64,000 bases of DNA from Lacinutrix mariniflava (lineage in GTDB: Bacteria > Bacteroidota > Bacteroidia > Flavobacteriales > Flavobacteriaceae): NCBI RefSeq assembly GCF_001418015.1, contig NZ_LIQG01000026.1:1-64000 (forward strand), read 5' to 3'. The translations under genes were made by a program, and so were the position numbers. The notes under the pieces were generated by a model that saw only the letters and a program-made list of their open reading frames with translations, had not been told where the DNA came from and did not search any database. Positions 18,468 through 24,759 of the stretch are shown here, piece by piece. Position 1 is the stretch's first letter, and every line of letters begins with the position of its first letter.

Positions 18468-21110
18468 TTAATCAGCAAAATTTAATTCTCCTTTAGCCTC
18501 TTGTTCTTTAAATTTTTGAACCAATTCTAAAGCATCAGGAATAACATCACTACATAAAATAATTAAAGAACCTTTAACTGCGTTTTTAACAGCATGTGTT
18601 ATCGCTTCTTTTTCCGATGGAATAATGGTTGTCTTCTTACTTGGGTCCTTCATTTTAATACCATCATTTAGCATTTTAATGAGTTCCTCTTCTGTTTTTC
18701 CGCGTAAGCGTTTATCTTGTCTAATAATAATTTCATCAAACATTTCGGCAGCAATACTACCCATTTCGTTATTATCCTCTACTCTTCTATCTCCAATTCC
18801 GGCTATAATACCCACTTTTACAGTTGCATCTAATTCTTCAACAAAATTTTGAAGCGCTCGCATTCCTGCAGGATTATGTGCATAATCTAAAAGAATAGTA
18901 AAGTTCTCGAATTCGAACATATTTAAACGTCCTGGCGTTTGCGATGCCGAAGGAATAAAAGTTTCTAAACCAGCTTTCATATCTTCAATGCTTATGCCTT
19001 GAACGTGAGCAGCAAGTACAGCAGCCAATACATTCTGAATCATAAACTTGGCTTTCCCTCCATAGGTTAATGGAATGCTTTCGGCTTTCATTAAGCGCAT
19101 TTTCCACTCGCCTCTACAAATGGTTACCCATCCGTTTTCGTACACAGCAGTAATACCATTTAAGCGTTGCATTGCTTGTATTCTTGGATTATTCTCATCC
19201 ATAGAAAATAGGGCAACATTACAATCTACATTACGTCGCATATCGTAAACCAAATCATCATCTGCATTTAAAATAGCATAACCATCTGGTAGAACAGTTT
19301 CTGGAACTACAGCTTTTACTTTCGCTAATTGTTCTATAGTATGAATTCCTTTTAAACCTAAATGATCTGCAGCTACATTTGTAACCACGGCAACATCACA
19401 TTTTTTAAAACCTAATCCAGCACGTAATAATCCACCTCTTGCACATTCTAAAACCGCAAAATTTACGGTAGGATCTTTTAGAACAAACTCTGCACTTGCA
19501 GGACCAGTACAATCACCTGTCATTAACAATCTATTTTGAATATAAACACCATCGCTAGTAGTATAACCAACGCGATAACCATTCATTTTTGCAATATGTG
19601 CAATTAAACGTGTCGTCGTTGTTTTTCCGTTGGTACCAGACGTTGCAATAATAGGAATACGTCCTGTTTCTCCTTTTGTTGGAAACAACTTATCGATTAC
19701 AGGAGCAGCAACATTTCTTGGCAATCCAGACGTTGGTGCTAAGTGCATTCTAAAACCTGGTCCAGCATTTACTTCTAAAACAGCACCTCCAGTTTCGGAA
19801 AGTGGTTTAGAAATATCTGTGGTCATAATATCAATTCCGCAGATATCTAAATCTATAATTTTAGAAATACGCTCTGCCATACTAACATTTGCAGGATGTA
19901 TAATATCTGTAATATCTTCGGCTGTTCCACCTGTACTTAAATTTGCAGTGTCTTTTAATATCAGTCTTTCATCTTTAGCAATAACCGATTCTAAAGTATA
20001 ACCTGCCTCTTTTATTATATTTAACGTTAGTTCGTTTGTAGTGATCTTTGTAAGCACATTTTCATGTCCAAAACCACGACGTGTATCGCTATTTACTATA
20101 TCTATTAATTCTTGAACCGTAGATTCTCCATCTCCAATAACATGTGCAGGCGTTCTAATAGCTCCTGCAACTAATCTATTATTAATAACTAAAAGTCTAT
20201 AATCTTGTCCTACAATAAATTTTTCTACTATAATTGCGCCACTTCTTGAACTCTCTTTTGCATGATGAAAAGCCACTAAAGCATCCTCGTAATTTTGTAT
20301 ATCTACAGTAATACCTCTACCATGATTTCCATCTACTGGCTTAATTACCAAAGGATAACCAACATAGTTACAAGCCTCTTCAAGACTGCGTTCTCGTCTA
20401 ATAATATCTCCTCTTGGCACCTCAACCTCAGCCTGTTCTAAAAGATATTTTGTATCCTCTTTGTCGCATGCTATTTCTACACCAATACTGCTGGTTTCGC
20501 TAGTAACAGTCGCTTGAATACGTTTTTGGTTTGCACCATAACCTAATTGGCATAACGAGTATTTATTTAAACGAATCCAAGGAATACCACGTGCTTCGGC
20601 TTCTGCAATAATAGAACCTGTACTTGGTCCTAAACGCGAGCTCTCTCTTAATTCGCGCATTTCCTGAATATCTTCTTCTAAATTATAGTCTTCTCCAATA
20701 ATAAGTGCTTCACAAATTCTAACAGCAGATTTTGCCGCAAAACGACCAACATTTTCCTCCATATAAGAGAATACCACATTGTAAACACCATCCTCTCCAT
20801 AACCACGCGTTCTACCAAAACCAGTATCCATTCCTGCAAGTGTTTGGATTTCTAATGCAATATGCTCTATTACATGTCCCATCCAAGTCCCTTCGTCTAC
20901 ACGCATAAAAAAACCACCTTCGCAACCTTCAGAACAACGATGAGAAAACATAGTTGGAAATAGTGCTTTTAACCGTTCCGGAAAACCATCAATTTTATTA
21001 GACGGTTTCTCTTCCATATCTTCTAAATCTAAAACCATGACAATTAGTTTATGTCTTCTAACAGACCAATAATTTGGTCCTCTCATGGCATTTATCTCGC
21101 GTATATTCAT
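18468..21110 (-). CDS. cphA: Cyanophycin synthetase
   Basis: CphA builds the nitrogen storage polymer cyanophycin (poly-Asp backbone with Arg side chains) from Asp, Arg and ATP, without ribosomes. I choose the ATG at 21110 (protein MNIREINAMRGPNYWS, 880 residues), the usual family start, over an upstream in-frame ATG at 21176. The layout is an N-terminal domain (to about 160), an ATP-grasp domain (about 210-470, with YPLVIKPVDGNHGRGITVD and LEVNAGPGFRMH), and a Mur-ligase-like domain with P-loop TSGTNGKTTTTR near residue 490 and LDYAHNPAG near 770. Length and motifs match CphA1. It is divergent from cyanophycinase with about 258 bp between start codons. Confidence 0.95.
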   Translation of the reverse strand: MNIREINAMRGPNYWSVRRHKLIVMVLDLEDMEEKPSNKIDGFPERLKALFPTMFSHRCSEGCEGGFFMRVDEGTWMGHVIEHIALEIQTLAGMDTGFGRTRGYGEDGVYNVVFSYMEENVGRFAAKSAVRICEALIIGEDYNLEEDIQEMRELRESSRLGPSTGSIIAEAEARGIPWIRLNKYSLCQLGYGANQKRIQATVTSETSSIGVEIACDKEDTKYLLEQAEVEVPRGDIIRRERSLEEACNYVGYPLVIKPVDGNHGRGITVDIQNYEDALVAFHHAKESSRSGAIIVEKFIVGQDYRLLVINNRLVAGAIRTPAHVIGDGESTVQELIDIVNSDTRRGFGHENVLTKITTNELTLNIIKEAGYTLESVIAKDERLILKDTANLSTGGTAEDITDIIHPANVSMAERISKIIDLDICGIDIMTTDISKPLSETGGAVLEVNAGPGFRMHLAPTSGLPRNVAAPVIDKLFPTKGETGRIPIIATSGTNGKTTTTRLIAHIAKMNGYRVGYTTSDGVYIQNRLLMTGDCTGPASAEFVLKDPTVNFAVLECARGGLLRAGLGFKKCDVAVVTNVAADHLGLKGIHTIEQLAKVKAVVPETVLPDGYAILNADDDLVYDMRRNVDCNVALFSMDENNPRIQAMQRLNGITAVYENGWVTICRGEWKMRLMKAESIPLTYGGKAKFMIQNVLAAVLAAHVQGISIEDMKAGLETFIPSASQTPGRLNMFEFENFTILLDYAHNPAGMRALQNFVEELDATVKVGIIAGIGDRRVEDNNEMGSIAAEMFDEIIIRQDKRLRGKTEEELIKMLNDGIKMKDPSKKTTIIPSEKEAITHAVKNAVKGSLIILCSDVIPDALELVQKFKEQEAKGELNFAD

Positions 21111-21330
21111 ATTTTTAGGTTTCGTTAGTTCGTGAGTCTTTTTATAGTTCTTAAAACATGGGTAAAATTCATCCATATTTTGTTCATTTCCCTAGCCTTA
21201 AATAGGCCGAATTCTTTACAAAAAATTCATATAAATTAATTTTTCTCATTTATGCTTAAACACAAAAAAAGAAAGAAGAATTCAATGGAAAGATTATAAA
21301 TATATGCAATTTTCTCTAAAAAATTTAGTT

Positions 21331-21338
21331 TATTTTTG
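21331..21338 (+). promoter_or_regulatory. Promoter -7 box for cyanophycinase
   Basis: TATTTTTG followed by CC fits the Bacteroidota -7 consensus TAnnTTTG. It lies 31 bp before the chosen ATG at 21369, giving a leader of about 24 nt. An alternative start at 21336 would fall inside this promoter. No clear -33 TTG is seen. Confidence 0.5.
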
Positions 21339-21368
21339 CCACATACAAATTATTGCAATCCCAGATTT

Positions 21369-22229
21369 ATGTTGAAGAATAAAGGAACACTAATTCCTAT
21401 TGGTGGAAATGAAGATAAAGGAATAGAAGAAAACGAACAATACACTTTAGAGTTCATTTCCGAAGGCATTCTGTTTCACGTAGTTAGAGAATCAGGTGGA
21501 ATAGATGCAAATATTGTAGTTATTCCTACAGCATCAAGTATCCCTGTAGAAGTAGGCGAAAATTATTTAGAAGCTTTTTCTACTTTAGGTTGCACAAATG
21601 TTACTGTTTTAGATATTAGAAGTAAGGAAGATTCTAATAAACAAGAATCTATAGACTTAATAAAAGCAGCCAATTGCGTTATGTTTTCTGGTGGAGATCA
21701 ATCTAAGATTACCGATAAAATTGGCGGTACCGAAATTCACGAGATTATAAAAAAGCGTTATAAAACCGAAAAAGGTTTTGTTGTCGCAGGTACAAGTGCT
21801 GGAGCCATGATGATGTCTAACGAAATGATTGCTGGCGGAAGCGCAACAGAATCGTTTATAAAAGGCGCAGTTACTATGTACAAAGGCCTAAGTTTAGTCC
21901 CTGGTTTAATTATAGACACACACTTTATAAAACGTGGTCGTTTTGGTCGCGTATCCGAAGCTGTAGCGCAATTTCCAAAACTAATTGGAATTGGTTTAGC
22001 CGAAGACACTGGTATGATTATTAAAAACAGCAAATGTCGCGTCATCGGTTCTGGAATGGTAATTATTTTCGATGGTCGCCGTTTAAGACACAACAAACAT
22101 TCTCTTTTAAAAGAAGGCACACCAATGTCTTTAACCGGAATGCGAACTCACATTTTATCTAATGGAGATTATTTCCATATAGACAAGAAAAAAGTAAAAG
22201 TATTGGCTATCGAAGCTCCCTTTATATAG
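21369..22229 (+). CDS. cphB: Cyanophycinase
   Basis: This serine exopeptidase of the S51 family hydrolyses cyanophycin to beta-Asp-Arg dipeptides. The product (286 residues, starting MLKNKGTLIPIGGNEDKG) carries the nucleophile elbow VAGTSAGAMMM with Ser143, the CVMFSGGDQSKI stretch, and downstream IDTHFIKRGRFGR and GLAEDTGM, all typical of cyanophycinases. It has no signal peptide, so it is the intracellular type used for turnover rather than the secreted type for scavenging. The gene is divergent from cphA, so the pair may be regulated from the shared intergenic region. The repeat island begins within 10 bp of its stop codon. Confidence 0.95.
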   Translation: MLKNKGTLIPIGGNEDKGIEENEQYTLEFISEGILFHVVRESGGIDANIVVIPTASSIPVEVGENYLEAFSTLGCTNVTVLDIRSKEDSNKQESIDLIKAANCVMFSGGDQSKITDKIGGTEIHEIIKKRYKTEKGFVVAGTSAGAMMMSNEMIAGGSATESFIKGAVTMYKGLSLVPGLIIDTHFIKRGRFGRVSEAVAQFPKLIGIGLAEDTGMIIKNSKCRVIGSGMVIIFDGRRLRHNKHSLLKEGTPMSLTGMRTHILSNGDYFHIDKKKVKVLAIEAPFI

Positions 22230-22234
22230 AAATC

Positions 22235-22264
22235 ATTGCGAGAACGCAGGACGTAGCAATCTCA
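22235..22264. repeat. Short palindromic intergenic repeat (ATTGC...GCAAT type)
   Basis: ATTGC (22235-22239) pairs with GCAAT (22256-22260) around GAGAACGCAGGACGTA, immediately after cphB. It resembles short inverted repeats I know from flavobacterial intergenic regions, but only one copy is in this window. Confidence 0.45.
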
Positions 22265-22288
22265 TGAATTAAAGTTTGGTTTTTTTTA

Positions 22289-22363
22289 GGGCGTTACCTA
22301 AAGGTCTGGCTGTACACTATATCTTTTTTTAAGAAAAAAGGATGCCGTTTCCATCCTTAACGC
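22289..22363. repeat. Structured intergenic repeat with GCGTTA/TAACGC ends
   Basis: Terminal arms GCGTTA (22291-22296) and TAACGC (22358-22363) enclose an inner GGATG/CATCC hairpin and a poly-T/poly-A stretch (ATCTTTTTTTAAGAAAAAAGGAT). The segment looks like a known style of flavobacterial intergenic repeat. It is non-coding as far as I can see and has no second copy here. Confidence 0.5.
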
Positions 22364-22396
22364 AGAAGTACAATACGTAACTATTTATTTAGACGG

Positions 22397-22514
22397 TTCT
22401 CGATACAATTTCGATAAAAAAAATCGATATCACTCGAACTGACAACAACTTTCAATTTAGCACCCAACTGTCACTTCGAGTGATTTGTGAGGAACGAGCA
22501 AATTGTATCGAGAA
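22397..22514. repeat. Palindromic array unit 1 (type A)
   Basis: The unit begins TTCTCGATACAATTT and ends AAATTGTATCGAGAA, a perfect 15-bp inverted repeat. Nested inside are TCACTCGAACTGACA and TGTCACTTCGAGTGA (14 of 15 complementary) around a conserved 24-nt centre. Type A units carry a small extra hairpin (TTTCGAT...ATCGAT) between the left arms. A 36-bp spacer separates this unit from unit 2. Confidence 0.9.
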
Positions 22515-22550
22515 GCTTTTAGCTAATAACACAAATTATTTTCAAAATAG

Positions 22551-22663
22551 TTCTCGATAAAATACTCCTATCGTCGCATCACTCGAACTGACAACTACTT
22601 TCAATTTAGCACCCAACTGTCACTTCGAGTGATTTGTGAAGCATGAACAAATTGTATCGAGAA
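22551..22663. repeat. Palindromic array unit 2 (type B)
   Basis: This unit has the same outer and inner arms as unit 1. The left insert is of type B (CTCCTATCGTCGCA) instead of the small hairpin, and the left outer arm reads TTCTCGATAAAAT. It is followed after 28 bp by the GIY-YIG gene. Confidence 0.9.
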
Positions 22664-22691
22664 GCTAAATCATTTTTAGTTACCTTTAGAT

Positions 22692-22985
22692 ATGAAAACT
22701 TACTACGTTTACATATTAGAATGCTCCGACAAAAGCTATTACACTGGCTTCACTTCAAGACTCCACTCAAGAGTTATAGAGCATCAAACAGGCAAATATC
22801 CAGATTGTTATACCTATAAAAGAAGACCAATTAATTTAGTTTTTCATGCTGAATTTACAGATCCAAATCATGCTATCGATTCAGAGAAACAAATTAAAAA
22901 ATGGTCAAGAAAAAAGAAAGAAGCTCTCATAAATAATGAGTTTGAGAAGTTGCCTAACCTTTCAAAAAAGAAATTTAAAGAGTGA
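22692..22985 (+). CDS. Small GIY-YIG nuclease inside a palindromic repeat array
   Basis: The 97-residue protein is a stand-alone GIY-YIG domain (UvrC-N-like / UPF0213 type). Visible motifs are YYVYILECSDKSYYTGFT (the GIY...YIG equivalent), RLHSRVIEHQTGK with the catalytic Arg, and the AIDSEKQIKKWSRKKKEALI helix with the metal-binding Glu. Such proteins are single-strand or structure-selective endonucleases by family, but the function of this short type is unknown. The gene lies between repeat units 2 and 3; unit 3 begins 4 bp past the stop codon. It thus takes the place that a 36-bp spacer has elsewhere in the array. This physical link suggests that the nuclease acts on, or moves with, the palindromes. 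Confidence 0.9.
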   Translation: MKTYYVYILECSDKSYYTGFTSRLHSRVIEHQTGKYPDCYTYKRRPINLVFHAEFTDPNHAIDSEKQIKKWSRKKKEALINNEFEKLPNLSKKKFKE

Positions 22986-22989
22986 TAGG

Positions 22990-23106
22990 TTCTCGATACA
23001 AAATTGCAGAAAAAGCAATTTCACTCGAACTGACAACAAACTTTCAATTTAGCACCCAACTGTCACTTCGAGTGATTTGTGAAGCATGAACAAATTGTAT
23101 CGAGAA
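22990..23106. repeat. Palindromic array unit 3 (type A, variant hairpin)
   Basis: The outer and inner arms are as in the other units. The small left hairpin differs in sequence (AAATTGC...GCAATTT) yet remains perfectly paired. This compensatory pattern suggests that the structure is maintained. A 36-bp spacer follows. Confidence 0.9.
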
Positions 23107-23142
23107 GCTTTCAACTAATAATACAAACTGTTTTTAAAAGAG

Positions 23143-23255
23143 TTCTCGATACAGTGCTCCTATCGTCGCATCACTCGAACTGACAACAACTTTCAATTTA
23201 GAACCCAACTGTCACTTCGAGTGATTTGTGAAGCATGAGCAAATTGTATCGAGAA
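23143..23255. repeat. Palindromic array unit 4 (type B)
   Basis: Type B unit: left arm TTCTCGATACAGTG, insert CTCCTATCGTCGCA, conserved centre, right arm AAATTGTATCGAGAA. A 36-bp spacer follows. Confidence 0.9.
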
Positions 23256-23291
23256 GCTTTTAACGAATAACACAATTTCTTTTCAAAATAG

Positions 23292-23407
23292 TTCTCGATA
23301 CAATTTCGATGAAAAATCGAAATCACTCGAACTGACAACAACTCACAATTTAGCACCCAACTGTCACTTCGAGTGATTTGTGAAGCATGAACAAATTGTA
23401 TCGAGAA
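23292..23407. repeat. Palindromic array unit 5 (type A)
   Basis: Type A unit with a perfect 8-bp small hairpin (ATTTCGAT/ATCGAAAT, loop GAAAA). Outer and inner arms are intact. The 36-bp spacer to unit 6 is similar in sequence to the other spacers. Confidence 0.9.
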
Positions 23408-23443
23408 GCCTTCAACTAATAACACAAATTGTTTTCAAAATAG

Positions 23444-23559
23444 TTCTCGATACAATTTCAATAAAAAATCGAAATCACTCGAACTGACAGCAACTTACAA
23501 TTTAGCACCCAACTGTCACTTCGAGTGATTTGTGAAGCATGAGCAAATTGTATCGAGAA
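23444..23559. repeat. Palindromic array unit 6 (type A)
   Basis: Type A unit with one mismatch in the small hairpin (ATTTCAAT/ATCGAAAT). Outer and inner arms are intact. A shortened 24-bp spacer leads to the partial unit 7. Confidence 0.9.
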
Positions 23560-23583
23560 GCTTTTAACTAATAACACAAATAG

Positions 23584-23626
23584 TTCTCAATATAATGCTC
23601 CTATCGTCGCATCACTCGAACTGACA
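23584..23626. repeat. Palindromic array unit 7 (type B, left half only)
   Basis: Only the left outer arm (degenerate, TTCTCAATATAATG), the type B insert and the left inner arm are present. The unit breaks off at TCACTCGAACTGACA, 14 bp before the stop codon of the beta-aspartyl peptidase gene. Confidence 0.8.
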
Positions 23627-23639
23627 ATCAATTATATTA

Positions 23640-24569
23640 CTATTTATAAATAGAAACTTCCTCAACACCAGTAGAAGATTTACTAGCACGATACATACCT
23701 TCTGTATTAAAAGGCATTGCAATGTTTCCTTTGGTATCTACAGCAATTAAACCACCATCACCTTTAATTTCAAGAATACGTTTGTTTATAACTTCGTTAG
23801 CAGCATCTTCAAGAGACATCTCTTTGTGTTCTATTAAACAAGCCACATCGTAAGCTACAACACCACGAATAAAAAACTCACCACTTCCTGTACAAGAAAT
23901 AGCACAGGTTTTATTGTTAGCGTAATTTCCGGCTCCAATCATTGGGCTATCACCTACGCGTCCCCATTTTTTATTAGTCATTCCTCCTGTTGATGTTGCT
24001 GCAGCAATGTTACCATCTTTATCGCAAGCTACTGCTCCAACGGTTCCAAATTTAGAATCCTTTTTTGTAGCATGATCTAACTGAAAACTATCTGTATCCT
24101 TGATCTCTAACCATTGGTTATGTCTTAATTCATCGTAGAAATACGATTCATTTTCAAGCTTGTAATCTAACTGTTTAGCAAACTGCATTGCACCTTCACC
24201 AGCGAGAAAAACATGCTCGCTTTTTTCCATAACATCACGCGCTAAACTCACCGGATTTTTAATTCCAGTAATTAAACTCACAGCTCCTGCGTTTAATGTT
24301 TTACCATCCATTATAGACGCATCCATTTCATGAGATTCGGTTGCAGTAAATACAGATCCTTTTCCTGCGTTAAACAATGGAGAATCCTCTAAAATAATCA
24401 CTGCTTTTTCAACAGCTTCTGTAGAAGTTCCATTATTTTCTAGTACTTTATATCCTTCATTTAATGCCAACTGTAAAGCCGCTTTATATTTAGCTTCCAA
24501 TTCTGGTGTCATCATTCCTTTTACTAAAGTTCCTGCTCCACCATGTATGGCAATCGAAAATGTATTCAT
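23640..24569 (-). CDS. Isoaspartyl peptidase / plant-type L-asparaginase
   Basis: This Ntn hydrolase (309 residues from the ATG at 24569; an in-frame start at 24590 adds seven untypical residues) belongs to the IaaA family, which cleaves beta-aspartyl dipeptides and asparagine. It begins FSIAIHGGAGTL. It autoprocesses before Thr176 in KFGTVGAVACD, followed by GRVGDSPMIGAGNYAN and CTGSGEFFIRG. No signal peptide is present, so it is cytoplasmic. In cyanophycin users an enzyme of this class splits beta-Asp-Arg, the product of cyanophycinase, into Asp and Arg. The position near cphA and cphB fits that role, although isoaspartyl-protein repair products are also possible substrates. Confidence 0.93.
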   Translation of the reverse strand: MNTFSIAIHGGAGTLVKGMMTPELEAKYKAALQLALNEGYKVLENNGTSTEAVEKAVIILEDSPLFNAGKGSVFTATESHEMDASIMDGKTLNAGAVSLITGIKNPVSLARDVMEKSEHVFLAGEGAMQFAKQLDYKLENESYFYDELRHNQWLEIKDTDSFQLDHATKKDSKFGTVGAVACDKDGNIAAATSTGGMTNKKWGRVGDSPMIGAGNYANNKTCAISCTGSGEFFIRGVVAYDVACLIEHKEMSLEDAANEVINKRILEIKGDGGLIAVDTKGNIAMPFNTEGMYRASKSSTGVEEVSIYK

Positions 24570-24709
24570 CTGTAAAATTATTTTCAGCAAAAATACGTTG
24601 AGATTTTTTAATAACTTTATTAAAAATGAGGTTCTTTAATTTTTAAAGAAATTGTAATTTGCAGATTGCAATTTCAATTAGACTTTTTGTTAGATAGAAT
24701 TAAAAGACT

Positions 24710-24733
24710 CTTCGACTGCGCTCAAAGTGACAT
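24710..24733. repeat. Dispersed TCGACTGCGCTCA-type repeat, copy 2
   Basis: CTTCGACTGCGCTCAAAGTG and the following ACAT lie just upstream of polA. The core matches 18431-18455 and 54319-54342. Confidence 0.6.
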
Positions 24734-24759
24734 CACCTTTCAAATTTAAAACAATTACA

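Noticed and set aside
23198-23425. 75-codon open frame on the minus strand
   Set aside because: It is a translation of repeat units 4 and 5 with their spacer. The peptide itself shows the same phrase twice. It has no independent support as a gene.
22397-23626. CRISPR array: regularly spaced repeats with 36-bp spacers
   Set aside because: The repeat units are 113-118 bp, internally palindromic and of two subtypes. The 36-bp spacers resemble each other instead of being unique, and no cas gene is present.
22230-23640. Insertion sequence or transposon in the repeat island
   Set aside because: No transposase or integrase frame, and no terminal repeat pair framing the whole island with target duplication, was seen. 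The only gene is the GIY-YIG nuclease.
24727-24759. polA start upstream at 24727
   Set aside because: The additional codons begin within a dispersed repeat and do not match the PolA N-terminus; MSDNKRVFLVD at 24760 is the expected start.
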